Position numbers and translations under genes: made by a program. A model generated the notes under the pieces. It did not search any database, had not been told where the DNA came from, and saw only the letters and a list, made by a program, of their open reading frames with translations. From Streptomyces bikiniensis (GTDB taxonomy: Bacteria; Actinomycetota; Actinomycetes; Streptomycetales; Streptomycetaceae), in contig JNWL01000035.1 in NCBI GenBank assembly GCA_000716465.1, forward strand, positions 1-64,000: a stretch of DNA of 64,000 nucleotides. The letters run 5' to 3'. Of this stretch, positions 19,573 to 28,299 are shown in pieces. The stretch's first letter is position 1. Each line of letters opens with the position of its first letter.

Positions 19573-20061
19573 GTGACCCAGGACAACAGACCCCTCGCCG
19601 TCTTCGACCTCGACAACACCCTCGCCGCGACCGCGCACCGCCGGCACTTCCTGGAGCGGAGGCCCAAGGACTGGGACGCGTTCTTCGCGGCGGCGCCGGA
19701 CGACCCGCCGCTGGAGGAGGGCGTCGCGCTGTGCCGCGAGGCGGCCGGGGAGTGCGAGGTCGTCTACCTCACGGGGCGGCCGGAGCGGTGCCGCCGCGCG
19801 ACCGTGGACTGGCTGGCGGAGCAGGGGCTCCCGGCCGGGCCGGTCCACATGCGGCGCAACCGCGACTTCCGGCCGGCCCGGGTGACCAAGGTGGAGATCC
19901 TGCGCCGGCTCGCCGCCGACCGCCCGGTCAGGATGCTGGTCGACGACGACACGGCGGTCTGCGACGCGGCCGAGGCCGCCGGTTTCACCGTCGTGCGGGC
20001 CGGCTGGGCGGCCCCCTCCGAGACGCTGAGGGAGGCGCAGGAGGTGGAGGGCCGGACCTGA
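19573..20061 (+). CDS. HAD-family phosphatase, polynucleotide 3'-phosphatase-like
   Basis: 162 residues. HAD motif I is FDLDNTLA near residue 12 (nucleophile Asp and general acid Asp), motif II is the Thr of VVYLTGRPE near residue 63, and motif III is VDDDTAVCDAA near residue 130. The short cap-less architecture resembles the phosphatase half of T4-type polynucleotide kinase and Swiss-knife RNA repair enzymes; the substrate is uncertain. GTG 19573 follows a TACCCT -10 box by 6 nt, suggesting a leaderless transcript. It converges with dodecin 34 bp away. Confidence 0.8.
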   Translation: MTQDNRPLAVFDLDNTLAATAHRRHFLERRPKDWDAFFAAAPDDPPLEEGVALCREAAGECEVVYLTGRPERCRRATVDWLAEQGLPAGPVHMRRNRDFRPARVTKVEILRRLAADRPVRMLVDDDTAVCDAAEAAGFTVVRAGWAAPSETLREAQEVEGRT

Positions 20062-20095
20062 CGCCGCGTGCGGAGCCAGGTCCCGGCCCCGGCGG

Positions 20096-20311
20096 TCAGG
20101 TCTCGTCCTCCAGGCGGAAGCCGACCTTCAGGCCGACCTGGTAGTGCTCGATCGCGCCGTCGACGAGGTGGCCGCGCACCTGCGTCACCTCGAACCAGTC
20201 GAGGCCCCTCAGGGTCTGCGAGGCGCGTTCGATGCCGTTGCGGATGGCCTGGTCGACTCCCTCGGTGGAGGTGCCGACGATCTCGGTGACGCGGTAGGTG
20301 TGGTTCGACAT
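20096..20311 (-). CDS. Dodecin, flavin-binding storage protein
   Basis: 71 residues matching dodecin throughout: HTYRVTEIVGTSTEG near the N-terminus, IRNGIERASQTLRGLDWFEV in the middle, and an HYQVGLKVGFRLE C-terminus. Dodecins assemble into hollow dodecamers that store or buffer riboflavin, FMN or FAD, with a conserved Trp (LDWFE here) stacking on flavin. ATG 20311 has an AGGAG ribosome-binding site about 9 nt upstream. Confidence 0.93.
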   Translation of the reverse strand: MSNHTYRVTEIVGTSTEGVDQAIRNGIERASQTLRGLDWFEVTQVRGHLVDGAIEHYQVGLKVGFRLEDET

Positions 20312-20443
20312 GGGGGACGGACTCCTCTCGGTGCGTTCCCTCCACCGTGCCCCAGGGCGCGCCGGGGCGCGACACGACGACCTCCCCGCGGCCCACGGGG
20401 AATTACCGGCGGTAAGGGAACAGAACGGCCTTCCGGGGGGCGG

Positions 20444-20490
20444 AACGGGATGGTCGGGGACTTGACCATCCCGTTGGTCCAGACCAGAAT
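20444..20490 (+). promoter_or_regulatory. Promoter and DasR-like (dre) operator before the solute-binding lipoprotein
   Basis: TGGTCCAGACCA at 20475-20486 differs by one base from the dre core TGGTCTAGACCA bound by the GlcNAc regulator DasR. Just upstream, AACGGGATGGTC (20444-20455) and its exact complement (20464-20475) form a 12-bp inverted repeat with an 8-nt loop, also displaying TGGTC/GACCA half-sites. A possible promoter, TTGACC (20463-20468), 16 bp, CAGAAT (20485-20490), overlaps both elements, so a bound repressor would block it. Regulation by DasR is inferred from the motif only. Confidence 0.55.
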
Positions 20491-20588
20491 CCAGGCCACA
20501 TACCCGCGCGAACACCCCGTTCGGTCCCCCCATGCCGGGTCAGCCCCCTACCGCACGACCCTGTGCTGAACCGCAGAAGGTGACCCAC

Positions 20589-21836
20589 GTGAAGAACCGC
20601 CGTCTCGTCTGCCCCCTGGCAGCCGCCACCGCGCTCGCTCTCCCGGGCTGCGGAATGCTGCCGGGCGGCGAGGGCACGAAGACCGTCAACATCTGGCTGA
20701 TGCGGGACAGCGCCAGCGAGGACTTCGTCGAACGCTTCAAGAAGGCGTACGAGGAGGAGCACGACGGGGTCGAACTCCGGTTCACCATCCAGGAGTGGAC
20801 CGGCATCGGCAAGAAGGTCACCGAGGCGATCGTGGGCCCCGGCGGACCCGACGTCATCGAGGTCGGCAACACCCAGGTCGCCCAGTACGCCGACACCGAC
20901 AAGCTCTACGACCTCACCCTGGAGTCGGTCCGCGACCTCGGCAGCGAGGACTGGCTGCCCGGCCTCGCCGAGCCCGGCAGCATCGGCGGCTCCCAGTACG
21001 GCATCCCCTGGTACGCCGCCAACCGGATCGTCATCTACAACAAGGACCTCTTCCGGGACGCCGGCATCGACAAGCCGCCGGCCACCCGCGACCAGTGGCT
21101 CGCCGACACCGAGAAGCTCAACAAGAACGGCTCCCAGGGCATCTACCTCGCCGGCCAGGACTGGTACACCCTCTCCGGCTTCATCTGGGACGAGGGCGGC
21201 GAACTGGCCGTCGACAAGGGCGGCCAGTGGACGGGCGCCCTCGAAAGTCCGGCCGCCCAGCGCGGCATGGCGTTCTACAAGGAGCTCCAGTCCCTCGGCT
21301 CCGGCCCCAAGAACGCCGACGAGCAGAACCCGCCGCAGGCCGACGTCTTCGCCAAGGGCGACGTGGCCCAGCTCATCGCCACCCCCAGCGCCGTCGCCGC
21401 CGTCCTCAAGGCCAACCCGGGACTCAAGGACAAGCTCGGCTACTTCCCGATACCCGGCAAGAAGGCCGACCAGCCCTGCGTCGTCTTCACCGGCGGCTCC
21501 GACCTCATCATCCCGGAGAACGCGCCCCAGCGCACCGCCGCCCTCGACGTCGTCAAGGCGATGGCCGGCGAGAAGTGGCAGACCGAACTCGCCCGCGCCA
21601 TGGGCTACGTCCCCAACAAGAAGGGCCTCGCCTCCGTCGTCGCCGGCCAGGAGGCCACCGCCGTCATGGCCCGGGGCGCCGCGCGCGGCCGGGCCACCCC
21701 CAACTCCCCGCAGTGGGCGAACGTCGAGGCGGACAACCCGATCAAGCCCTACATGACGGCCGTCCTCCAGGGCGAGGACCCGGTCAAGGCGGCGCGGAAG
21801 GCCTCCGAGGCGATCACCGACACCCTCGCCGAATAG
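20589..21836 (+). CDS. ABC-transporter solute-binding lipoprotein (family 1)
   Basis: 415 residues from GTG 20589, 9 nt after GAAGG. The N-terminus is MKNRRL, then an Ala/Leu core and a lipobox-like ALPGC, so it is probably a lipoprotein on the outer membrane face. The mature part has the family 1 (MalE/NgcE-like) fold: VNIWLMRDS at the start, GGPDVIEVGNTQ, YGIPWYAANRIVIYNKDLF and a conserved TGGSDLIIPENAP near the end. No permease or ATPase gene adjoins it, so it must share a transporter elsewhere. The dre-like operator in its promoter suggests N-acetylglucosamine, chitobiose or a related sugar. Convergent genes are absent; a 149-bp gap follows. Confidence 0.85.
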   Translation: MKNRRLVCPLAAATALALPGCGMLPGGEGTKTVNIWLMRDSASEDFVERFKKAYEEEHDGVELRFTIQEWTGIGKKVTEAIVGPGGPDVIEVGNTQVAQYADTDKLYDLTLESVRDLGSEDWLPGLAEPGSIGGSQYGIPWYAANRIVIYNKDLFRDAGIDKPPATRDQWLADTEKLNKNGSQGIYLAGQDWYTLSGFIWDEGGELAVDKGGQWTGALESPAAQRGMAFYKELQSLGSGPKNADEQNPPQADVFAKGDVAQLIATPSAVAAVLKANPGLKDKLGYFPIPGKKADQPCVVFTGGSDLIIPENAPQRTAALDVVKAMAGEKWQTELARAMGYVPNKKGLASVVAGQEATAVMARGAARGRATPNSPQWANVEADNPIKPYMTAVLQGEDPVKAARKASEAITDTLAE

Positions 21837-21985
21837 CATTCAGCGTTCGCACACCCGCGAGCCCCCGGACGGTCACGTCGAATCCAGCCGGTCACGGAAG
21901 AAGTGAAGGAGCAAGGAGCCGGGCCACCGCGCGAGCGGCCCCGGCCCCGGCCCCGCCCCTTCCCTTCCGTCCGGAGGCGCCCGCC

Positions 21986-22785
21986 ATGTCCGCACCGACG
22001 CACACGCTCGCCGTCCCCGCACAGCCCCGGGCCCGGGCCCGGGCCGAGCAGCCCACGCCCCGGTACGCCGTCGGCCTCGCCCGCCACCAGGAGGACGTGC
22101 GCGCCGCCCAGCGGCTGCGCCACCAGGTCTTCGCCGGAGAGCTGGGGCCCGGCTCGACGGCCCCGAGCCCGGCCTCGACTCCGACGCCTTCGACGCGTAC
22201 TGCGACCACCTCCTCGTACGGGAGGAGACCACCGGCGAGGTCGTCGGCACCTACCGGCTCCTGCCGCCCGAGCGGGCCGCCGTCGCCGGACGCCTCTACT
22301 CCGAGGGCGAGTTCGACCTCGCCCGGCTCGCCCCCGTCCGGCACGACCTGGTGGAGGTCGGCCGCTCCTGCGTCCACCCCGCCCACCGCAACGGCGCCGT
22401 CATCGCCCTCATCTGGGCCGGTCTCGCCCGCTACATGGCCGAGACCGGCCACAACTGGCTCGCCGGCTGCTGCTCGATCCCCCTCGACGACGGCGGCACC
22501 CTCGCCGCCGCCACCTGGGACACCGTCCGGACCAGGCACCTCGCCCCGGAGGAGTACTGGGTCACCCCGCACCGCCTGTGGAACGCCGAGGGCGTCGCCC
22601 GCCCCGAGGGCCGCACCGAACTCCCCCCGCTGCTGCGCGGCTACCTCCGGCTCGGCGCCTGGGTCTGCGGCGCCCCCGCGCACGACCCCGACTTCGGCGT
22701 CGCCGACCTCTACGTCCTGCTCTCGCTGCGCCGCACCAACCCGCGCTACCTCAACCACTTCCTGTCGCTCGTCCCGGCCCGGTGA
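21986..22785 (+). pseudogene. OlsB-like ornithine N-acyltransferase, broken by one frameshift
   Basis: ATG 21986 follows GGAGG (21972-21976). The first ~53 codons read in one frame (VGLARHQEDVRAAQRLRHQV, the typical start of Acetyltransf_5/OlsB proteins). The rest reads in the +1 frame to 22785 (DLVEVGRSCVHPAHRNG, then a full acyltransferase core ending LNHFLSLVPAR). The frames meet at CTGGGGCCC, 22142-22150, where one missing G or C would restore a single ~266-residue protein. OlsB makes lyso-ornithine lipid from ornithine and 3-hydroxyacyl-ACP. The GTGA overlap with the OlsA-like gene supports one operon. Either a real mutation or a homopolymer consensus error. Confidence 0.8.
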
Positions 22786-23777
22786 ACGCCCCCGCGGCCC
22801 TCCCGCCGTGGCTCCCCGCGGCACCCTGCACCCCGGGCCGCTGCACCGCCCACCAGGGCGGCACCGGCCCCGACCCCGGAGCCGGTCCCCTGCGGGCCGC
22901 GGCCCGGCTCGCCGCCGGCACCGGCACCGTCCTCCTCGGCGTCCTCCTCGCCCCGGCCGCCGCCCTGCTCCCGCCCGCCGCCCGGCTCGCCCTCGTCCGC
23001 CTCTGGACCCGGACGGTGGTCCGCGCCTTCGGCGTCCGCGCCCGGTACGGGGGGAGCCCCGCCGCCCCCGGCCCCCTCCTCGTCGTCGCCAACCACGTCT
23101 CCTGGCTGGACATCCCGCTCCTCGCGGCCGTCCTGCCCGCCCGCATGGTCGCCAAGGCCGAGGTCCGCCACTGGCCGGTCCTCGGCCTCCTCGCCGCCCT
23201 CGGCGGCACCCTCTTCATCGAGCGGGACCGGCTGCGGGCCCTGCCCGGCACCGTCCGCGCGATGACCGGGGTCCTCGCGGCCGGCGGCCGGGTGGGCGTC
23301 TTCCCCGAGGGCTCCACCTGGTGCGGCCGGGAGCGGGGGCGGTTCCGGCCCGCCGCCTTCCAGGCCGCCCTGGACGCGGGCTGCGCCGTGCAGCCCGTGC
23401 GGATCGACTACCGGCCCGCCGACGCCGCCGCGTACGTCGGGGACGACCCGCTCGGCGCCTCCCTGTGGCGGGTCGTCACCACCCGGCGCCCCACCGCCGA
23501 GGTCCACCTCGCGCCGCCGCTGCCGAGCGGCCGGTACCCGGACCGCCGCGCCCTCGCGGCCGCCGCCCAGCGGGCCGTGGCCCCGCGGGAGACCGCCCGC
23601 CACGAAACCACCCGGCGGGAAGCCGTTCCGCGGGAGGCCGTCCGGCAGGACCCGGCCCCGCGGGTCCCGGCTCAGCGGGCCCTCGCCAGCGACAGCGCGA
23701 ACCTGTCCCCGTCGTCCGTCCACCAGCGGGCCAGTTCGAGGCCCGCCACCGCCAGCTCCTCCCGTACGCCCTCCTGA
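22782..23777 (+). CDS. PlsC/OlsA-like 1-acyl transferase
   Basis: 331 residues from GTG 22782 (GTGA overlap with the OlsB-like gene). The acyltransferase motifs are NHVSWLD (NHX4D) near residue 107, a motif-II ERDRLRALPG segment, and VFPEGSTW (FPEG) near residue 175. An N-terminal hydrophobic stretch (about 40-65) anchors it to the membrane. Paired with OlsB it would add the second acyl chain of ornithine lipid. The last ~35 codons run antisense to the end of egtD, so the genes overlap tail to tail by 106 bp. The Arg/Thr/Ala-rich C-terminus looks like read-through rather than folded domain. Confidence 0.85.
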   Translation: MNAPAALPPWLPAAPCTPGRCTAHQGGTGPDPGAGPLRAAARLAAGTGTVLLGVLLAPAAALLPPAARLALVRLWTRTVVRAFGVRARYGGSPAAPGPLLVVANHVSWLDIPLLAAVLPARMVAKAEVRHWPVLGLLAALGGTLFIERDRLRALPGTVRAMTGVLAAGGRVGVFPEGSTWCGRERGRFRPAAFQAALDAGCAVQPVRIDYRPADAAAYVGDDPLGASLWRVVTTRRPTAEVHLAPPLPSGRYPDRRALAAAAQRAVAPRETARHETTRREAVPREAVRQDPAPRVPAQRALASDSANLSPSSVHQRASSRPATASSSRTPS

Positions 23778-24637
23778 CGGAACTTCGCCGACACCTCCGT
23801 CCGCAGCTCCTCGCCCGCCGCGAACGGGACCACGAGGTCCAGCTCCGGGATCTTCACGGTGAGCGCGCGGCGGGCGCGCAGCCGCATCTCGATCCACTCC
23901 CGCCCGGCGTCCCACACCGCCACGTGCTCGAAGTCCGCCGGATCGGCGTCCGCGCCCAGCTCCCGGTCGATCACGGCCAGCACGTTCTTGTTGAACTCCC
24001 CGGTCACCCCGGCCGCGTCGTCGTAGGCGGCCAGCAGCGTCGCCTCGTCCTTCACCAGGTCCGTGCCGAGCAGCAGGGAGTCGCCCGGCGCGAGCATCGA
24101 GCGGACCGAGCGCAGGAAGGTCCGCCGCTCGCCGGGCAGCAGGTTGCCGATCGTGCCGCCGAGGAAGGCCACCAGGCGCGGCCCCGGCGTCCCGGGCAGC
24201 GCGAGGCCCCGGGTGAAGTCCGCGACCAGGGCGTGCACCCGCAGCTCCGGCCGCTCCGCGAGCAGCGACTCCGCCGCCCCGGTCAGCGCCGACTCGCTCA
24301 CGTCCACCGGCACGTAGCTGTCCAGACCGGGCAGCAGGGCGTCGATCAGGAACCGGGTCTTCTCGGAGGACCCGGAGCCCAGCTCCACCAGGGTCCGGGC
24401 CCCCGTCTCCGCGGCGATCTCCGGCGCCCGCGCGGCCAGGATCTCCCGCTCCGCCCGCGTCGGGTAGTACTCGGGCAGCCGGGTGATCTCCTCGAACAGC
24501 TCGCTGCCCCGGGCGTCGTAGAACCACTTGGGCGGCAGCTCCTTGGGGGAGCGGGTCAGACCGTGGACGACGTCGGCGCGCAGATCGGCGCCGGCGGCGT
24601 CCGGGTCGAGGGTGCGGGTCAGCTGGTACGGGCTCAC
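23672..24637 (-). CDS. egtD: L-histidine N-alpha-methyltransferase (ergothioneine synthesis)
   Basis: 321 residues. Family hallmarks: PKWFYDARGSELFEEIT near residue 38, LVELGSGSSEKTRFLIDAL (SAM motif I) near 87, YVPVDVSESAL, and FLGGTIGNLLPGE, with VKDEATLLAAYDDAAGVTGEF lining the histidine site. It trimethylates histidine to hercynine. GTG 24637 has AAGGAG 8 nt upstream and overlaps the egtC stop by 4 bp. Last gene of the egtABCD operon; no egtE-type C-S lyase is present in the window. Confidence 0.96.
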   Translation of the reverse strand: MSPYQLTRTLDPDAAGADLRADVVHGLTRSPKELPPKWFYDARGSELFEEITRLPEYYPTRAEREILAARAPEIAAETGARTLVELGSGSSEKTRFLIDALLPGLDSYVPVDVSESALTGAAESLLAERPELRVHALVADFTRGLALPGTPGPRLVAFLGGTIGNLLPGERRTFLRSVRSMLAPGDSLLLGTDLVKDEATLLAAYDDAAGVTGEFNKNVLAVIDRELGADADPADFEHVAVWDAGREWIEMRLRARRALTVKIPELDLVVPFAAGEELRTEVSAKFRQEGVREELAVAGLELARWWTDDGDRFALSLARAR

Positions 24638-25386
24638 GCGGGCGGCTCCTTGAGCGGGGTGAGGGCGACGTCGGTGCGGTCGGCGACCACGAGCGTCCGC
24701 TCGGGCACCTCCCGCCAGCGGGGATCGTCGTCGTACGGTTCGGAGGCCACGACCGCCCGGCCGGGACCCGTCAGGTACCAGAGGCTGTTGCCCCAGGCGG
24801 TCGCGGCGATCCGGTCGCCGTCGGTGACGAGCAGGTTCAGCCGGGACCCGGGGGCCGCCTGCGCGACCTCCCGCACGGTGGCGGCGAGCGCGTCCCCGGG
24901 CGCGTCCCCGGCCCGCAGCCGGTGCAGGACGAGCGCCCACACGAGCGCCGAGTCGGTACGGGCCTCCAGGCGCAGCAGCTCCCCGGCGGACAGCGTCGCG
25001 GCGAGCGGGGTCAGGGTGTCCGGCCAGCCCGGCACCGCGCCGTTGTGGCTGAACAGCCAGCGCCCGGAGGCGAACGGCGTCGCCGCCGCCTCCCCGTCCG
25101 CGCCGGGCAGCGTGGCCCCCCGAACCGCCGCGAGCAGCGCCCCGGAGCGCACCACCCGGGCGAGGTCCGCGAAGGAGAGGTCGCCCCAGATCGGCCCGGC
25201 GCGCCGGTACCGCGCGGGCACCGGGTCCCCCTCGGCGTACCAGCCGACCCCGAACCCGTCGGCGTTCACCACCCCGCTGGTCTGCGTACGGGGCTCCCAG
25301 GACTGCCGCAGCAGCCCGTGCTCCGGCCGCACGATCAGCTCCCCGAGCGCCACCGGCCCGCCCACGTAGGCGATATGGCGGCACAT
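24634..25386 (-). CDS. egtC: Gamma-glutamyl-hercynylcysteine sulfoxide hydrolase
   Basis: 250 residues. A class-II glutamine-amidotransferase fold with the catalytic Cys2 exposed after Met removal (MCRHIAYVGGPV), SFADLARVVRSGALLAAVRGAT, and FSHNGAVPG in the glutamine-binding region. It removes the gamma-glutamyl group in ergothioneine synthesis. The start ATG overlaps the egtB stop, and the stop overlaps the egtD start. Confidence 0.95.
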   Translation of the reverse strand: MCRHIAYVGGPVALGELIVRPEHGLLRQSWEPRTQTSGVVNADGFGVGWYAEGDPVPARYRRAGPIWGDLSFADLARVVRSGALLAAVRGATLPGADGEAAATPFASGRWLFSHNGAVPGWPDTLTPLAATLSAGELLRLEARTDSALVWALVLHRLRAGDAPGDALAATVREVAQAAPGSRLNLLVTDGDRIAATAWGNSLWYLTGPGRAVVASEPYDDDPRWREVPERTLVVADRTDVALTPLKEPPA

Positions 25387-26774
25387 CAGCCGAGCTCCGC
25401 GGAGCGGGCCGTGCGGAAGCCGGAGAAGATCTGGCGCCGCACCGGCAGGTCCCAGTTGCGGAAGGTGCCCCGGCAGGCGACCGCGTCCACCGCGAACGAA
25501 CCGCCCCGCAGCACCTTGTGCTCCGGCCCGAAGAACACCTCCGAGTACTCCTTGTACGGGAAGGCCGTGAAGCCCGGGTACGGCAGGAAGTCGCTCGCCG
25601 TCCACTCCCACACGTCCCCGATCAACTGCCGTACGCCCAGCGGCGACGCGCCCTCCGGGTAACTCCCGGCCGCCGCCGGGCCCAGGTGCCGCTGCCCGAG
25701 GTTCGCGTGCTCGGGCCCCGGGTCGGCGTCGCCCCACGGGTGGCGGCGGGAGCGGCCGGTGGCCGGATCGAACCGGGCCGCCTTCTCCCACTCGGCCTCC
25801 GTCGGGAGCCGGCGCCCCGCCCAGCGCGCGTAGGCGTCCGCCTCGTACCAGCTCACGTGCAGGACCGGCTCCTCCTCCGGCACGGGTTCGGTCACCCCGA
25901 ACCGGCGGCGCAGCCACTGGCCGCCGTCCCGGTGCCAGAACAGCGGAGCCCCGATGCCGTGCTCGCGGATCTGCGCCCACCCGGCAGGGTGCCACCAGCG
26001 CCGGTCCGTGTAGCCGCCGTCCGCGATGAAGGCCCGGTAGGCGCCGTTGGTGACCGGGACGGTGTCGATGTGGAAGGCGGGGACGTCCCGGCGGTGCGCC
26101 GGGCGCTCGTTGTCCAGGGCCCACGGCTCGTCCGAGGTCCCCATGGTGAACGGGCCGCCCGGGACGAGGACTTCGGAGGGCAGCGGGCCGGACCGGTGGA
26201 CCGGCGGCGGGGGAGCGGTCAGGACGGGCGGGCCCTTCCGCAGCTGATGGGTGATCAGCATCGTCTCGTCGTGCTGCTGCTCGTGCTGGGCGACCATGCC
26301 GAAGACGAACCCCGCGTCCAGCAGCGGCCGCCCCTCCATGGGAGTCCGCTCCAGGACGTCGAGGACCCGGAGCCGTACGTCCGCCGCGTAGGCGCGGGCC
26401 TCGCGCGGCGGGAGCAGCGGCAGCGACGGGCGCTCGGCGCGCGGGTGCTCGAAGGCATCGTAGAGCGAGTCGATCCCGGGCCGCAGCGCGTCGCGCCCCG
26501 CGACGGCCCGCCACAGCCACTGCTCCTCCTGGTTGCCGACGTGCGCCAGGTCCCAGACGAGCGGCGACATCAGGGGGGAGTGCTGGGCGGTCAGGTCGTC
26601 GTCCTCCACGCAGGAGGTGAGGCGCAGGGTCCGGTCCCGCGCCGCGACGAGGGCGTCCAGGGCCCGCGCGCGCAGCGCCTCCGCACCGGCGGCCCCGGCC
26701 GTGTCCGCGGTCCCGGAGCCGATGCCGGCCGTGTCCGTGTCCGTGCTCCCGGTGGTTCCGGTGGTTCCGGTCAC
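25386..26774 (-). CDS. egtB: Hercynine oxygenase (ergothioneine sulfoxide synthase)
   Basis: 462 residues. A DinB-like N-terminal domain holds the iron site: His in WDLAHVGNQEEQW and the HX3HXE motif QHEQQHDETM near residue 150. The C-terminal formylglycine-generating-enzyme/sulfatase-modifying domain has PFTMGTSDEPWALDNERP, LPTEAEWEKAARF, DVWEWTASDF and LRGGSFAV. It joins hercynine to gamma-glutamylcysteine using O2. It starts at GTG 26774, overlapping the egtA stop. The first ~25 residues are low-complexity Thr/Gly/Asp, an unusual extension. Confidence 0.95.
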   Translation of the reverse strand: MTGTTGTTGSTDTDTAGIGSGTADTAGAAGAEALRARALDALVAARDRTLRLTSCVEDDDLTAQHSPLMSPLVWDLAHVGNQEEQWLWRAVAGRDALRPGIDSLYDAFEHPRAERPSLPLLPPREARAYAADVRLRVLDVLERTPMEGRPLLDAGFVFGMVAQHEQQHDETMLITHQLRKGPPVLTAPPPPVHRSGPLPSEVLVPGGPFTMGTSDEPWALDNERPAHRRDVPAFHIDTVPVTNGAYRAFIADGGYTDRRWWHPAGWAQIREHGIGAPLFWHRDGGQWLRRRFGVTEPVPEEEPVLHVSWYEADAYARWAGRRLPTEAEWEKAARFDPATGRSRRHPWGDADPGPEHANLGQRHLGPAAAGSYPEGASPLGVRQLIGDVWEWTASDFLPYPGFTAFPYKEYSEVFFGPEHKVLRGGSFAVDAVACRGTFRNWDLPVRRQIFSGFRTARSAELG

Positions 26775-28048
26775 GACGTCACCGCCTCGGGGGTGTCGGC
26801 CGGGGAGCCCCCGGGGAGCACGTACCGCTCCCGGAAGGCGGCGACCGCCCGCCGCACCTCCTCGCTCGCCCCGATCCGGGGCAGCGCCTCCAGGGCGGCG
26901 GAGAAGACCGTCCGCGCGGCGGCGTGCAGGTCCGGATCGGCCAGCCCGTCGCGGGCCGCCGCCACCCACAGCGGATTGCGCGGCGCGGGACCGTCGCCGG
27001 CCCGCTCCGCGAGCGGCTTCACCGCCCGGTACGCGGTCTCCGCCGCCTCCGGGTCGTCGAACAGCGCCGTCGTCACGGCCGCCGGGACCATCCAGCCGTC
27101 CCGCCCCGGCTGCGCGTCGACCATCCGCAGCTCCAGATGGCCGCGCGGCCGCACCGGCGGGAAGAGGGTCGTCATGTGGTAGCGCAGGTCGTCGGCGTCG
27201 GCCGGACGGGGGAGCCCCGTGCGCAGCCACTCCCGGAAGGTCAGCCCCTCCGGCACCGCCCACGGCCCCTCGTCGGTCCGCACGCACAGCACCGGGGTGT
27301 CGAGGACGTGCGCCGCCCACTCCGTCCGCGGGTCCCCGTCCGGCGGGGGCGGGGGCGTCCGCCGGGGCGCGAGCGTCCGTACCGGGTCGAGCTCCGCCCA
27401 CAGGGCCTGCCGGGTCGAACGCCAGCCGGTGCGGCGCCCGCCGTGCACCGGGGAGTTCGCGAAGGCGGCCACGAGGACCGCGCCCAGGAGGTGGGCCAGT
27501 CGCCACCGCCGCCGGTAGTTCAGCGGGCCCGGCCCGTCGACCCCGGCGTCCAGGCAGATCTGCACCGACGCCGACTCGCACATCATCGCCCGCCCGGCCG
27601 GGCCCGTCCGGTCGAGCGCGGCCTCCATCGCGTCGTACCGCGGCTCGTGGAGGACCCGGCCGCGCGCCGCCTGCCAGGGGTCCACCCCGTAACCGCTGAG
27701 GGCGAGGCCGAGCGGCCCCAGCGCGCCCCGCACCGCCCGCAGGTCGGCGGCGAGCGAGTCCAGGCACTCCATGAGGGATCCGGCGGGCCGCGAGCTGAGC
27801 TCCAGCTGACCGCCGGGTTCGAACGTCAGGGCCGACACCAGGGGCAGGGCCCGTACGGTGTCGAGGGCCGCCGCGAGCCGTTGCGGCCGCACGGGCAGCC
27901 GGGGGTCCCGCAGCTCGTGGACCAGCCACTCCAGCTCCACCCCCACGGTGCGGGGCGGGCCGGTCTTGAAGCAGATACATCGCAGCAGTTCCTCCGCCTC
28001 CGCCTCGGTGAGAGGGGGGCCGCCACGCGGTATGCCGCTCGGCGACAT
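26771..28048 (-). CDS. egtA: Gamma-glutamate-cysteine ligase for ergothioneine
   Basis: 425 residues from ATG 28048, which has AGGAGGTG about 6 nt upstream. Glutamate-cysteine ligase family 2 (GCS2) features: VGVELEWLVHELRD near residue 45, FEPGGQLELSSRP near 85, CESASVQICLDAG, and LELRMVDAQP near residue 290. It supplies gamma-glutamylcysteine for EgtB. First gene of a four-gene overlapping operon egtABCD. A longer in-frame extension to 28363 crosses the upstream repeat array and is rejected. Confidence 0.95.
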   Translation of the reverse strand: MSPSGIPRGGPPLTEAEAEELLRCICFKTGPPRTVGVELEWLVHELRDPRLPVRPQRLAAALDTVRALPLVSALTFEPGGQLELSSRPAGSLMECLDSLAADLRAVRGALGPLGLALSGYGVDPWQAARGRVLHEPRYDAMEAALDRTGPAGRAMMCESASVQICLDAGVDGPGPLNYRRRWRLAHLLGAVLVAAFANSPVHGGRRTGWRSTRQALWAELDPVRTLAPRRTPPPPPDGDPRTEWAAHVLDTPVLCVRTDEGPWAVPEGLTFREWLRTGLPRPADADDLRYHMTTLFPPVRPRGHLELRMVDAQPGRDGWMVPAAVTTALFDDPEAAETAYRAVKPLAERAGDGPAPRNPLWVAAARDGLADPDLHAAARTVFSAALEALPRIGASEEVRRAVAAFRERYVLPGGSPADTPEAVTS

Positions 28049-28299
28049 CCGTGCACCTCCTGGTCCTCTGGGGACCGGCCCCGGGACGGTCCGTCCCGCG
28101 AGCGCGATCCCGGACGCACCGGAAAACAGACGTCCGGGGACGGAGCCCCCGGAACGCCACTGGTTCCACCTAAAGCCACCACCGAGCGGCGTGCAAGAGC
28201 GCCCCGGACGGGCCGTACGCGCTCCCCGCGCCCCCGCCCGTCCGGATTTCCCCGTCGTCACGGAAACATTCACACCCGTCACGGACCGGCGAGAACCCG

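Noticed and set aside
22351..22785. Separate short acyltransferase gene starting at 22351
   Set aside because: The same frame continues upstream with conserved family sequence back to the G-run at 22142, so this is the second part of the frameshifted olsB-like gene.
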